Shown one piece after another: positions 31,325 to 40,162 of a stretch of DNA of 64,000 nucleotides (positions within the stretch are counted from its first letter, which is position 1; each line of letters starts with the position of its first letter). The position numbers were made by a program, and so were the translations under genes. This DNA is from Nakamurella flavida. Lineage in GTDB: Bacteria; Actinomycetota; Actinomycetes; Mycobacteriales; Nakamurellaceae. Location of the stretch: NCBI RefSeq assembly GCF_030811475.1, contig NZ_JAUSQV010000001.1, positions 2,925,001 through 2,989,000 on the forward strand. The letters are read 5' to 3'. The notes beneath the pieces are model-generated. The model was not told the DNA's origin and did not search any database. It was given only the letters and a program-made list of their open reading frames with translations.

Positions 31325-31540
31325 ATGGCGCAGAACGAGTCCGTCCACGAGTACAGGGTCGTCGGGATGACCTGCGCGCACTGCGTCGCCTCGGTCACCG
31401 AGGAGGTCACCGAGCTCGCCGGGGGGCAGTCCGTCTCCGTCGACCTGGCCGGCGGCCTGCTGACGGTCGTCGGCGCGTCCGTCACCGAGGACCAGGTACG
31501 CGGTGCCGTGGAGGAGGCCGGTTACCACCTGGCCGGCTGA
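31325..31540 (+). CDS. copZ: Copper chaperone CopZ (HMA domain)
   Basis: 71 residues forming one heavy-metal-associated domain with the Cu(I)-binding motif GMTCAHC (Cys17, Cys20). It would carry Cu(I) to the CopA ATPase encoded 93 bp downstream and possibly to CsoR. The ATG has a GGGAGAA Shine-Dalgarno. It lies 56 bp after csoR in the same direction. Confidence 0.95.
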   Translation: MAQNESVHEYRVVGMTCAHCVASVTEEVTELAGGQSVSVDLAGGLLTVVGASVTEDQVRGAVEEAGYHLAG

Positions 31541-31633
31541 CCACCGTCCGGACCTGCCGGCTCGGTGCCTCCCGCACCCCTGTCCACCATCTGCCCTGCC
31601 TGATCCCGCACTGCACTGCCCCGAGGAGGACCC

Positions 31634-33958
31634 GTGACGGTCTCCGCCACCCCCGCCCGTCCCACCGAGAGCCTGCGCCAGGTCGAACTGGCGATCACCG
31701 GGATGACGTGCGCGTCCTGCGCCCACCGCATCGAGCGCAAGCTCAACAAGGTCGACGGCGTCGCCGCGACCGTCAACTACGCCACCGAGAAGGCCCGGGT
31801 GCTCGTGCCCGAGTCGGTGCAGCCCGCGGCTCTGCTGTCGGCGGTCGAGGCCGCCGGGTACGAGGCCCGGGTGATCGATCGGGAGCGGCGTGATCCGCAG
31901 CCGGCCGGGGTCGGCCCGTCGGCGACGGCGGCGCTGCGGTTCCGACTGCTGGTGTCCGCCGCGTTGACCCTGCCGGTGGTGGTGCTGGCGATGGTGCCGC
32001 CGTGGCAGTTCGCCAACTGGCAGTGGCTCTCGCTGGTGCTGGCCGCTCCGGTGGTCGTCTGGGGTGGTGCCGCCTTCCACCGTGCCGCCTGGACCAATCT
32101 GCGGCACGGCGCCGCCACCATGGACACGCTCGTCTCCCTCGGCACCCTGGCGGCCCTGGGGTGGTCGCTCTACGCCCTGTTCCTCGGGCACGCCGGGATG
32201 ACGGGCATGCGGCACGCCTTCACCTTCGGCGTGACCGCCGGCGCCGGGACCGACGCCATCTATCTCGAGGCGGCGGCCGGGGTGACCACCTTCCTGCTGG
32301 CCGGCCGGTACGCCGAGGCGCGGTCCAAGCGGCAGGCCGGGGCGGCCCTGCGCACCCTGCTGGAGTCCGGGGCCAAGGAGGTCTCCGTGCTGCGGGCCGG
32401 CCGGGAGCACCGGCTGCCCGTCGACGAGCTCGCGGTCGGTGACGAGTTCGTGGTGCGTCCGGGCGAACGGCTGGCCGCCGACGGCGAGGTGGTGGAGGGG
32501 TCGTCCGCCCTCGACGTCGCCCAGCTGACCGGTGAGTCGGTCCCGCGGGAGGTGGGGCCCGGTGACGTCGTCGCCGGCGGGTCCGTCGACGTGGGCGGGC
32601 GGCTCGTCGTCCGGGCCACCCAGGTCGGCGCCGACACCCAGCTCGCCCGGATGGCCCGGTTGGTCGAGGACGCGCAGAACGGGAAGGCCCAGGTCCAGCG
32701 GCTGGCCGACCGGATCTCCGGGGTGTTCGTGCCGATCGTCCTGCTCCTGTCGCTGGGCACGCTGGCCGGGTGGCTGCTCACCGGCGGCGGACTGACCGCC
32801 GCGTTCACCGCCGCGGTCGCGGTGTTGATCATCGCCTGCCCGTGCGCCCTCGGCCTGGCCACGCCCACCGCGCTGATGGTCGGCACCGGCCGGGCGGCGC
32901 AGCTCGGCATCGTCATCCGGGGACCCGAGGTGCTCGAGTCGACCCGGCGGGTGGACACGGTGGTGCTGGACAAGACCGGCACGGTGACCACCGGGGTGAT
33001 GACCCTGCACACGGTCGTCCCGGTCGCCGGGGTCGACACGGCCGAGCTGCTCCGCACGGCCGGGGCACTGGAAGCCGCCTCCGAGCACCCGGTCGGTCGG
33101 GCGGTGGCCGCTGCGGCCGCTGCTGCCGGTCCCCTGCCCGGGGTGGACGGTTTCGCGAACCGGCCCGGCCTCGGCGTGCAGGGGGTCGTCGAGGGTCGGG
33201 CCGTGGTCGTCGGTCGGGCCGCCTTGCTGGACGACTGGTCGCTCGCCCTCCCGCCGGAGCTGCGCGACGCCCGGGATCGTGCCGAGGCCGACGGACTCGC
33301 CGCGGTCGCCGTCGCCTGGGACGGCCTGGTGCGCGGTCTGCTGGTGGTCGGGGACACGGTGAAGCCGACCTCGGCCGGGGCGATCCGGGGCCTCCGCGCG
33401 CTGGGGCTGCGCCCGGTCCTGCTGACCGGTGACTCCGCCCCGGCCGCTCGGGCGGTCGCCGCGCGGGTCGGCATCGATCCGGCCGATGTGATCGCCGGGG
33501 TGCTGCCGGTGCAGAAGGCGTCCGTGGTGGCGGATCTGCAGGCCGGCGGGGCCGTGGTGGCGATGATCGGCGACGGGGTGAACGACGCCGCCGCCCTGGC
33601 CACCGCCGATCTGGGCATCGCCCTGGGCACCGGGACCGACGTGGCCATCGAGGCCTCGGACCTCACCCTGGTGCGGGGCGACCTGCAGGTCGCGGTGGAC
33701 GCCATCGCCCTGTCCCGCCGGACCCTCACCGTCATCCAGGGCAACCTGTTCTGGGCGTTCGCCTACAACGTGGCCGCGTTGCCGGTGGCCGCCCTCGGGT
33801 TGCTCAACCCGATGCTGGCCGGTGCGGCCATGGCGCTGTCCTCGGTGTTCGTGGTGACCAACAGCCTGCGGCTGCGCGGCTTCCGGCCCCGTCCGGTCGC
33901 CGCCCGGGGATCGTCCGTATCCGGCGGAGTTGACACCGACCTCAATCACGAACGGTAA
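31634..33958 (+). CDS. copA: Cu(I)-exporting P1B-type ATPase
   Basis: 774 residues. One N-terminal HMA domain has GMTCASC (Cys26/Cys29). Eight predicted membrane helices include the ion-site CPC at 402-404. The A-domain TGES motif (LTGESVP), P-domain DKTGT with phosphorylated Asp446, the P1B N-domain SEHP near 483-486 and GDGVND at 646-651 are all present. The CPC together with the CsoR/CopZ neighbours points to Cu(I) export. GTG start with an AGGAGGA Shine-Dalgarno. Confidence 0.96.
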   Translation: MTVSATPARPTESLRQVELAITGMTCASCAHRIERKLNKVDGVAATVNYATEKARVLVPESVQPAALLSAVEAAGYEARVIDRERRDPQPAGVGPSATAALRFRLLVSAALTLPVVVLAMVPPWQFANWQWLSLVLAAPVVVWGGAAFHRAAWTNLRHGAATMDTLVSLGTLAALGWSLYALFLGHAGMTGMRHAFTFGVTAGAGTDAIYLEAAAGVTTFLLAGRYAEARSKRQAGAALRTLLESGAKEVSVLRAGREHRLPVDELAVGDEFVVRPGERLAADGEVVEGSSALDVAQLTGESVPREVGPGDVVAGGSVDVGGRLVVRATQVGADTQLARMARLVEDAQNGKAQVQRLADRISGVFVPIVLLLSLGTLAGWLLTGGGLTAAFTAAVAVLIIACPCALGLATPTALMVGTGRAAQLGIVIRGPEVLESTRRVDTVVLDKTGTVTTGVMTLHTVVPVAGVDTAELLRTAGALEAASEHPVGRAVAAAAAAAGPLPGVDGFANRPGLGVQGVVEGRAVVVGRAALLDDWSLALPPELRDARDRAEADGLAAVAVAWDGLVRGLLVVGDTVKPTSAGAIRGLRALGLRPVLLTGDSAPAARAVAARVGIDPADVIAGVLPVQKASVVADLQAGGAVVAMIGDGVNDAAALATADLGIALGTGTDVAIEASDLTLVRGDLQVAVDAIALSRRTLTVIQGNLFWAFAYNVAALPVAALGLLNPMLAGAAMALSSVFVVTNSLRLRGFRPRPVAARGSSVSGGVDTDLNHER

Positions 33959-34019
33959 CGTCCCATCACGTTGAGTCCGGAGAACGGCCGGGCCGTGGGG
34001 TGACCGGGGGCTGTCGGAC

Positions 34020-35585
34020 GTGGGTCAGCAGCAGCACGGTCTCGGCCCCGTCGATGCCCTGGCCGGGGACGCCGGGGACGCCGAGTGCGCCGGTGACCTG
34101 ACGTGGAACCGCCCGTCGCGCCGGTTCGCCCGCTGGGTGGTCCGCTATCGCGCCCGCCGGCTGGGTCTGCTCAACAGCCCGTGGTTGGCGGTGCCGGCTG
34201 CTGTGCTCGCCCTGCTGTTCGTCGGGTTCGTGGTCGTCCGCAGCGCGCTCCCCGACGTCTCCGACTGTTCGCTCGGCGAGGTCGAGATCGTCCTCTCCGA
34301 CACCCCGTTGGAGGGGGCGCGCACGCTGCTGCTGCTGTTCGTGGTGTTCGTCCTGGTCGTGCCGGCCGCGATCCTGCTGGCCGCCGACCGGTGGGCCAAG
34401 CACCGTCGGCCGATCTGGAGCCGGGTCGTCCAAGGGGTGGCCCTGCGGTTGACCGCCGGTGTCGTCCTCACCGCCTCGCTGCTGTTCGGGTGGGTGGCGC
34501 TCGATCTGTTCGACGGCTCGTGTCGCGGCGCGCTCCCGACCTCGATGGGGTGGGTCGGATTCGGGCTCTTCGTCGGCGTGCTGCTGGCCGCGGTGGGCAC
34601 GGCCCGGCGGGACCAGGCCGGATGGGTCGGCTTCGCGCTGGTGGTGAACGGCGACCTGGGCGCGGCGGCCTATCTGGCGTGGAAATCGTTGCAGGACAAC
34701 GAGTTCACCCCCACGGAGCGGCTGTTCCTGATGGCGTTCGCGGTGCACGCCGTCTGCGTGCTCGTCGCCGCCCGCTGGGCGTACGCGGTCGGCGAGCACC
34801 CGGGTTCGGACGCTGTCGGCCGGGCCAAGGCCGGGGAGGCCGGGCGCGCCCTGGCCGCCCTGTGGACCCTGATGGGCATCGCCGTCGTCGCGTCCGCCGT
34901 GCTGGAGAGCGACGCGGACATCGGCACCGACGACCTCTTCACCCAGCTGAAGACGCCCATCGTGGTCGCGTTGACCTGGGGCGGGTTGCTGGCCACGACG
35001 GCCAGCGGGTTCACCAAGTACGTCGAGGGCCGGGAGGCCGCGGCGAGCCGACTGGGAATCACCCAGTGGCGGCACCTACCGACGTACCGCGATCGCCGGA
35101 TGGCGCGCACCGTGGTCCGCATGCTCCGCGCGCTCGGGCCGTTGCCGCTCAGCGCGCTCCGGGCGGGGGTCGATCATCTGGAGCCGGACCGGGTCCGGTC
35201 CCGCCATCTGCTGCGCGCCATGCGGGTCACCGGGTGCGCGATCGAGGTCGACGGCCTGTGGACCGACACCCGCCCGGGCCGACCCTGGCCGGCCGACGTC
35301 GACCTGGTCCGCCGGGCACAGCGGGCCGGGTTCCCGACCTACTCGCGGAGCGGGATGTTCGCCCTGCTCGGGGAGGTCGGCGACGCGGACGTCCCGCGCA
35401 CCGGCCGCGTCCTGCAGCGGCACCCGCTGCTCACCGGCACCGGCCGGTCGGGTTGGCGGGTGGTGGACGGCGATGCCGAACGGGCGTCGGCTGCCGCTCG
35501 CCGGGGGCGGCTCGCCGCCCTGCGTCGGGTGATCACCCCGCGCCGGACGGCGGGCGGGGACGCCGGGTCGGTCAGTCCTTCGTGA
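34020..35585 (+). CDS. Multi-pass membrane protein of unknown function with C-terminal soluble domain
   Basis: 521 residues; start uncertain (GTG 34020 given). Predicted helices cluster at ~58-75, ~101-121, ~140-162, ~176-193, ~205-223, ~236-252, ~280-300 and ~318-335. A ~185-residue soluble C-terminal region, rich in Arg and containing two blocks that could be winged-helix-like (ALGPLPLSALRAGVDHL, RSGMFALLGEVGDADVP), follows. No family is recognised. It ends in a 14-base overlap with the convergent gene at 35572. It sits after the copper operon, but a 61-bp gap and different content argue against a copper role. Confidence 0.65.
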   Translation: MGQQQHGLGPVDALAGDAGDAECAGDLTWNRPSRRFARWVVRYRARRLGLLNSPWLAVPAAVLALLFVGFVVVRSALPDVSDCSLGEVEIVLSDTPLEGARTLLLLFVVFVLVVPAAILLAADRWAKHRRPIWSRVVQGVALRLTAGVVLTASLLFGWVALDLFDGSCRGALPTSMGWVGFGLFVGVLLAAVGTARRDQAGWVGFALVVNGDLGAAAYLAWKSLQDNEFTPTERLFLMAFAVHAVCVLVAARWAYAVGEHPGSDAVGRAKAGEAGRALAALWTLMGIAVVASAVLESDADIGTDDLFTQLKTPIVVALTWGGLLATTASGFTKYVEGREAAASRLGITQWRHLPTYRDRRMARTVVRMLRALGPLPLSALRAGVDHLEPDRVRSRHLLRAMRVTGCAIEVDGLWTDTRPGRPWPADVDLVRRAQRAGFPTYSRSGMFALLGEVGDADVPRTGRVLQRHPLLTGTGRSGWRVVDGDAERASAAARRGRLAALRRVITPRRTAGGDAGSVSPS

Positions 35586-36132
35586 CCGACCGCTGGGCGC
35601 GGTCCAGGGCACCGAGCAGGCCGTCGGCGTCGGCCACGTCGTAGAACGCCGCGTCGTAGCGGGACCGCATTATGAACTCGGCCCCGGTGTTGCCGACAGC
35701 CGTCCAGCCCCGGCCGGGGCGGGTCTCGTCCGCGAAGACGACGTCGACGTGCTCACCACTGCGCCGGACGGTCAACGACTCCCGCAGCGGGTGGGTGGTC
35801 ACGGAGCCCTTGACCACGATGTACGCCCGGGTGGGGGTCAACCCGTAGGCGGTGCGCCGGGCCCGGGCCGCCCGGTAGAACCACCGGCCGATGAGCATCC
35901 ACAGCGCGAAGAGAGCGAAGACCGAGCCGAAGAGGGGGAAGAAGAACGGGGCGCCGTTGCCGATCGCGAGGGACAGCCAGAAGGTGATGAACGCACCGAA
36001 GACCACCCCGGTCGCCGTGGCAGCGAGATCCCCGCGCCGCCAGCGCCAGGCCGGATCGGGCCGCCCGGCCCACAGCAGGGATTCGCCGGCCCGGATGACC
36101 GGCTGCAGTTCACCTCTTGCGTCCTCGTTCAC
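35572..36132 (-). CDS. Two-helix membrane protein with PH-like C-terminal domain
   Basis: 186 residues from GTG 36132. An N-terminal ~35-residue segment (PVIRAGESLLWAGRPDP) is typical of actinobacterial proteins preceding bacterial PH-like domains. Two close membrane helices (~40-62 and ~66-84) follow, then YGLTPTRAYIVVKGSVTTHPL and ~75 more residues compatible with a bPH fold. Function unknown. Convergent overlap of 14 bases with the upstream plus-strand gene. Confidence 0.7.
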   Translation of the reverse strand: MNEDARGELQPVIRAGESLLWAGRPDPAWRWRRGDLAATATGVVFGAFITFWLSLAIGNGAPFFFPLFGSVFALFALWMLIGRWFYRAARARRTAYGLTPTRAYIVVKGSVTTHPLRESLTVRRSGEHVDVVFADETRPGRGWTAVGNTGAEFIMRSRYDAAFYDVADADGLLGALDRAQRSVTKD

Positions 36133-36217
36133 CCGGACAGCGTAGGGCGCACCTACCCGTGGTGACCAGGCCCACCCGATCGCGCGAGTCGGGTGGTGGG
36201 TCCCGTACCGATGCGGA

Positions 36218-37144
36218 TCAGTCCCGGACGGGGAGGGTCTCGCCCCATCGGACGAGCGGGCCGAGGACGATCGACCACAGCAGCGCCGGTTCGGGCGCGG
36301 GCGGGGCAACCGGTGGGTCGAGCGCGGCCAGGGATTCGGCCGTCGCCGTCGAGGTGGCCCGCATGGTCGCGTAGCTGGCATCCGGGGACGTCTGCAGGAT
36401 CGCCACGAAGTACCGCGCGGTGTAGCCGACGGAATGCAGGTTGGCCGGGGTCCAGCCCGGGTCGCTCCACCCCTGCTTGGAACCGTGCACCCCGGTGAGG
36501 GCGTTGAGGCCGAAGTCCTGGTCGAAGCCGTCCGTGCCCTCCTCCTGCGTGTCGGCCATGGTGTCCAACAGGAACGGGCCGACCAACGGATCGGCGGCCG
36601 CCGCGGCCAGGAAGCGCACCTGGTCGTCCGCGGTCGTCCGGTCCGAGCCCCACGTGCCCGAGGAGGCATTGGGGCCGTTGCGGGTGCCGCTCAGCCCGTA
36701 GCGCTCGACGATGGTCGGGATGATGTCGTAGTCCCACAACGCCGACTGGATGCCGTTGTCCGACACCTCGATCAGCGACTCCAGCGCACCGGACAGGTCG
36801 GCGTCGGGTTCCCCGTCGGCCTGGATCAGGTAGTACGCGGCGGTGAAGAGTTTGAGCACGGACTCGGTGTTGTAGACCTCGTCGCCCCCGACGGAGGCGA
36901 CCAGCTCCCCGGTGGCCCGGTCGAGCACGGCCACGCTCTGCTCCACGCCGCGAGCACCGGCCGCAGCGCTGCCCCAGACGGCCAGTTGCGCCGGGGTCGG
37001 CGCCGGGGCCGCCCCCTGGGGGACTGGCTCGACGGGCTGCGCGGTGGCCGTTCCCGGGGACAGGATCAACGCGGCGGACATCGCGGCGGCCAGCAGTGCG
37101 GCCCGGCCGGTGGTGCGTGGAGCTCGACCCCGGTGCGACGACAT
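36218..37144 (-). CDS. Secreted class-A-beta-lactamase-like serine hydrolase
   Basis: 308 residues; ATG 37144 has an AGGAG Shine-Dalgarno. A signal peptide (cleaved near ATA-QPVEP, ~35) is followed by a class A-like fold with SVLK at 95-98, SDN at 128-130 and KQG at 223-225 where beta-lactamases have KTG. The Glu166-type loop (ExxLN) needed for penicillin hydrolysis is not evident, so a D,D-peptidase- or esterase-like or non-enzymatic cell-wall role is as likely as resistance. No LysR- or BlaI-type regulator is adjacent. Confidence 0.8.
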   Translation of the reverse strand: MSSHRGRAPRTTGRAALLAAAMSAALILSPGTATAQPVEPVPQGAAPAPTPAQLAVWGSAAAGARGVEQSVAVLDRATGELVASVGGDEVYNTESVLKLFTAAYYLIQADGEPDADLSGALESLIEVSDNGIQSALWDYDIIPTIVERYGLSGTRNGPNASSGTWGSDRTTADDQVRFLAAAAADPLVGPFLLDTMADTQEEGTDGFDQDFGLNALTGVHGSKQGWSDPGWTPANLHSVGYTARYFVAILQTSPDASYATMRATSTATAESLAALDPPVAPPAPEPALLWSIVLGPLVRWGETLPVRD

Positions 37145-37451
37145 GGGAGCTCCTGTTCCTCGACTGCAGAATGGCCGGGCAGCCACTGCCGAGTGTGCCC
37201 GCGGTTGCTGTGGGCGAAACGGATCTCCGACTCAGCGCACGTTGTGCGACAACGAGTGTCACTGGGTAATCAGCCCAGGTGGCGGGCACCAGATGTCGAA
37301 CAGATGACGCAGCAATCTCTTTCGGTCACGCAATGGTCAGCGGATCGAAACCGCCGGCGTCGCCGACGCGAGACCTCGATCACAGTCCACCCGCCCACCG
37401 CGGAACCTGCACCTGTCGGCGGCCTGCTGGGGCCGCCGGCGCCGCCCCGCC
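37145..37451. other. Intergenic region of 307 bp without a supported gene
   Basis: It holds the promoter side of the serine hydrolase gene (right part of the minus strand) and the terminator hairpin of the next minus-strand gene. Composition around 37200-37330 is less GC-rich than the surroundings. Open frames in it lack ribosome binding sites and conserved features. Confidence 0.6.
37417..37438 (-). terminator. Hairpin terminator after the septum-formation-like gene
   Basis: CGGCGGCC and GGCCGCCG form a perfect 8-bp stem with a 6-base loop, beginning 13 bases after the stop of the minus-strand gene ending at 37452. Confidence 0.6.
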
Positions 37452-38339
37452 CTATTCCCAGGGGATCTCGCCCGTGCCCAACCCGAGCAGGGTGCCGGTC
37501 AGGGTCCGGTCGGCCGGGGCGGCGACCCGGCACAGGGCGAATCCGTTGCCGCCTTCGCCCTCGTCGGGGACGACGGCGGCCCCGACCGAGAGCGTCCCGC
37601 CGGCTGTGGCGTCGGGCATGGCGGTGAGCACGTCGACCAGGCGTCGGCAGGATGTGTCGAGCGCCTCCTGGGTGGTCCCGGTGAGGTCGTCGGCGAAACC
37701 GAAACCCTCGGCCGCATGGGCGGTCCCGCAGTCGATGGTGGTCGAGTACACCGGATCGGTGGTGTCCCAGCAGGTACCGAAGGCCTGGGGGAGGAGCCCG
37801 GCCTCGAAGGTGCCGCGCAGCGAGGTCGGGTAGACCGTCGAGCCGGCGGTTCCGGGAGTGAGGACGACGCAGGCGGCCCAGCGTTGACCTCCGGCCCACT
37901 GCACGACGTCGGGGGCGAGCCGCACGGTGGGGGCGGAGACCGCCGGGAACCAGGTGCCGAACACGCGGTCCCGGCCGGCCAGGTCCGGCGGCAGACCGAT
38001 GAAGGCGGCGGCGGCCGCGGTGCAGGTGTCGCTCGGGCGGTACGCCAGGGAGCGGGTGCGCGGTCGGCGGTCCACGTCCGGCTCGACCAGGACGACCTCA
38101 CCGACCCGGTCCCCGGCGCACGGTGCGTACCGGGGTGTCCCGGTCCAGATCCGTCGGCCGGTGGACGGTTCGAAGGAAGACTGCAGGGGATCGAGCAGGC
38201 AGTCACCGGTGTTCGGCGGGCCGGGGATCGCTGCTGCCCGGGGCAGGCCGGGGACACTGCGCGCGCCGAGGTTGGGCACGACCAGGGCGGCCAGCACCGC
38301 GAGCACGAGCAGCAGGAGGCCCTGGGCGCGTCGGTCCAT
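37452..38339 (-). CDS. Membrane-anchored extracytoplasmic protein, septum-formation-like family
   Basis: 295 residues. A single N-terminal membrane helix (LLLLVLAVLAALVVPNLG, ~8-25) anchors an extracytoplasmic domain with eight cysteines in pairs (GDCLLDP, YAPCAGDR, DTCTAAA, AACVVL, GTCWD, IDCGTAH, TSCRRL, ALCRV). The GDCL...C...H...C pattern resembles actinobacterial proteins annotated as septum formation family. No catalytic motif is seen. It is followed by a GtrA-like gene's end upstream on the same strand. Confidence 0.65.
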   Translation of the reverse strand: MDRRAQGLLLLVLAVLAALVVPNLGARSVPGLPRAAAIPGPPNTGDCLLDPLQSSFEPSTGRRIWTGTPRYAPCAGDRVGEVVLVEPDVDRRPRTRSLAYRPSDTCTAAAAAFIGLPPDLAGRDRVFGTWFPAVSAPTVRLAPDVVQWAGGQRWAACVVLTPGTAGSTVYPTSLRGTFEAGLLPQAFGTCWDTTDPVYSTTIDCGTAHAAEGFGFADDLTGTTQEALDTSCRRLVDVLTAMPDATAGGTLSVGAAVVPDEGEGGNGFALCRVAAPADRTLTGTLLGLGTGEIPWE

Positions 38340-38371
38340 GCCCCACGGTAGGTCGCCCCGTCGTGGCGTGG

Positions 38372-38893
38372 TTAGCCCGCGAGCACCACACCCGCTGTCG
38401 TAGGGGCCGTGGGGGTGGTGGTGTCCGTGGGGGCGGACTCCGGGTGGCCGGTCGACGGGGTGCCTCGCCGCATCCACCGGCGGAGCACCAGGAAGCGGCC
38501 GACACCCACGACCCCGGTGGCCGCGGCGACGCCGACGGTCTGCACGAGAGAGCCACCGACGCCGGAGAGGGCGGACAGCGCGAGGGCGGAGGCGAGGAGC
38601 CCGCCCAGGCTGGTGCCCAGCCCGACGAGGTGGTCACGTTCGGACCCCGGGCCGGGCAGACGGAAGGTGAACCGGCGGTGCGCTGCGGTGGTGGCCACGG
38701 TGACCACGAACCAGGACAGCAGGTTGGCGGCCTGGCTGCCCAGCGAGCCGGCGAGGAAGGCGTAGAGAGCGAGCTGGACCCCGGTCATCGTCCCGCCCAC
38801 CAGGGCGAAGCGCACCCCCTGGGCGCCGACCGACCGCCATCGGCCGACCGGAGCGATCCGCGCGGGGGAGGGGAGCGACGTCACGATGGTCAT
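38372..38893 (-). CDS. GtrA-like membrane protein
   Basis: 173 residues with four predicted helices. The GtrA family pattern is clear: FALVGGTMTGVQLALYAFL, then AANLLSWFVVTVATTAAHRRFTF. GtrA-like proteins flip or help flip polyprenyl-phosphate-linked sugars (for example in O-antigen glucosylation or arabinogalactan synthesis). The C-terminal tail is Thr/Pro-rich. No glycosyltransferase partner is adjacent. Confidence 0.88.
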   Translation of the reverse strand: MTIVTSLPSPARIAPVGRWRSVGAQGVRFALVGGTMTGVQLALYAFLAGSLGSQAANLLSWFVVTVATTAAHRRFTFRLPGPGSERDHLVGLGTSLGGLLASALALSALSGVGGSLVQTVGVAAATGVVGVGRFLVLRRWMRRGTPSTGHPESAPTDTTTPTAPTTAGVVLAG

Positions 38894-38962
38894 GGGAGGA
38901 ATCTCGCCCCCCGCCCGAGGCGTGGGCTGGGCGGAGCCTGTGCCGTTCCTGTGCCCGGCCGG

Positions 38963-39526
38963 TCAGCCCAGGGAGTCCAGATGCCCGTGCAGCACGTCGA
39001 CCGCCCACTCTCCGGACGCGTCGGCGGGTTGCCGGACCAGATGCAGGGCGAGTCCGTCGAGGAGTGCGTGCAGCGTCCGCCCGTCCCGCTCGGCGGCGTC
39101 CGGGGCGAGGGCGTCGACGAGTCGGCGGCAGAGGTCGGCGAGATCGGCATGGGCCGTGGTCAGGGCCGCTTCGAGCTCGCGGTCGCCCGGGTCCAGGGAT
39201 CCGAGGGCGAGGAAGACCTCCATCTCCATCCGGCGATCCGCGTCCAGCGGGAGCAGTTCGCTGAGCATGCGCAGGGCGATGTCGGCCGGCTCCCCCTCGG
39301 TGGGCAGTGCCTGGATCCGCCCGGTGACCCGGCGTCGCACCAGGTCCAAGCAGAACGCGACCAGCGACGCCTGGGTGGGGAAGGACCGCCGCATCGAACC
39401 GGTGGCCAGCCCGGACTCGGCGGCTACCGATCGCACCGACAGTCCCCGGGGGCCCTCCCGCAGCAGCACCCGCCACGCCGCCTCGCCGACGGCCACCTGA
39501 CGTGCGTCGTGGTCCACCCGTGGCAT
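38963..39526 (-). CDS. TetR-family transcriptional regulator
   Basis: 187 residues. The N-terminal helix-turn-helix (AAWRVLLREGPRGLSVRSVA, ESGLATGSMRRSFPTQASLV) fits TetR/AcrR, followed by a helical ligand domain with a TetR_C_6-like C-terminus (LHALLDGLALHLVRQP). It is divergent from a small membrane protein gene, and a 9-bp inverted repeat lies between them (39539-39576), a probable operator for both. The ligand is unknown. Confidence 0.9.
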   Translation of the reverse strand: MPRVDHDARQVAVGEAAWRVLLREGPRGLSVRSVAAESGLATGSMRRSFPTQASLVAFCLDLVRRRVTGRIQALPTEGEPADIALRMLSELLPLDADRRMEMEVFLALGSLDPGDRELEAALTTAHADLADLCRRLVDALAPDAAERDGRTLHALLDGLALHLVRQPADASGEWAVDVLHGHLDSLG

Positions 39527-39538
39527 GGGCCGAATGTA

Positions 39539-39576
39539 CACAGTCGTGCTAATTTGCCGTGATGCGTACGACTGTG
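39539..39576. promoter_or_regulatory. Candidate TetR operator between divergent genes
   Basis: CACAGTCGT (39539-39547) and ACGACTGTG (39568-39576) are a perfect 9-bp inverted repeat with a 20-bp, AT-richer spacer. The whole element fills the 67-bp gap between the TetR start (39526) and the membrane protein start (39594), so binding would block both promoters. Confidence 0.65.
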
Positions 39577-39593
39577 CGCACAAGGGAGGCGTC

Positions 39594-40133
39594 ATGGTCC
39601 TGGCCGTCATCGTGGCCTGCGAGATCGGGTTCTGGGTGGCCGTGGCCGCCGGGCTCATCGCGCGGTACGTCCTCCGACGCCCCCGCCTCGGGGCGGGGCT
39701 GCTCGTCCTGGCCCCGGTCTGCGACGTCGTCCTCCTGGTGGCCACGGCCGTCCACCTCGGGTCCGGCGCGACGGCCACCTGGCAGCACAGCGTCGCCGCC
39801 TACTACCTCGGCTTCTCCGTGGCCTACGGCCATCGGATGGTGGCGTGGGCCGACGCCCGGTTCGCCCACCGTTTCGCGAACGGCCCGGCCCCGGTGCGGG
39901 CGACGGGGAGCGCCTACACGCGACTGTGCTGGGCCGATGTCGGACGGACGGCACTGGCGGTGGCCATCGCCGGCGGAGTGCTGCTCGGGCTCACGGCCTG
40001 GGTCGACGACCCCTCCCGCACCGCCGAGCTGACCGGCTCGCTGCCGCTGCTCGGCGTCATCCTCGGCGTGGAGCTCCTGTGGGCCATCAGCTCCACCCTG
40101 TGGCCGCGGCGGTCCCCGGTGCGGGCGGGTTGA
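39594..40133 (+). CDS. Membrane protein, probable target of the divergent TetR regulator
   Basis: 179 residues with five predicted helices (~2-25, ~31-52, ~63-79, ~117-136, ~147-165). ATG 39594 has an AGGGAGG Shine-Dalgarno. No family is firmly recognised; the WxxARFAHRF loop and overall size resemble integral membrane proteins often paired with TetR genes in actinobacteria. Repression by the adjacent TetR is inferred from the shared operator. Confidence 0.75.
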   Translation: MVLAVIVACEIGFWVAVAAGLIARYVLRRPRLGAGLLVLAPVCDVVLLVATAVHLGSGATATWQHSVAAYYLGFSVAYGHRMVAWADARFAHRFANGPAPVRATGSAYTRLCWADVGRTALAVAIAGGVLLGLTAWVDDPSRTAELTGSLPLLGVILGVELLWAISSTLWPRRSPVRAG

Positions 40134-40136
40134 GCT

Positions 40137-40160
40137 GGCGGCCAGGCGGCCAGGCGGCCG
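40137..40160. repeat. Three tandem copies of an 8-bp unit at an apparent junction
   Basis: GGCGGCCA at 40137-40144 and 40145-40152, then GGCGGCCG at 40153-40160. It lies exactly between the stop of the membrane protein gene and the start of the HsdR remnant, so it may mark a recombination junction. Confidence 0.8.
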
Positions 40161-40162
40161 GG

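Noticed and set aside
30995-33949. 984-codon minus-strand open frame opposite csoR-copZ-copA
   Set aside because: It is a shadow of copA; the plus-strand genes have all family motifs and the antisense product is Gly/Gln/His/Arg low-complexity.
36218-37144. Calling the serine hydrolase a beta-lactamase resistance gene
   Set aside because: The SxxK, SDN and KxG motifs are present, but the KTG is KQG and the Glu-containing omega-loop motif is not evident, so resistance is not supported.
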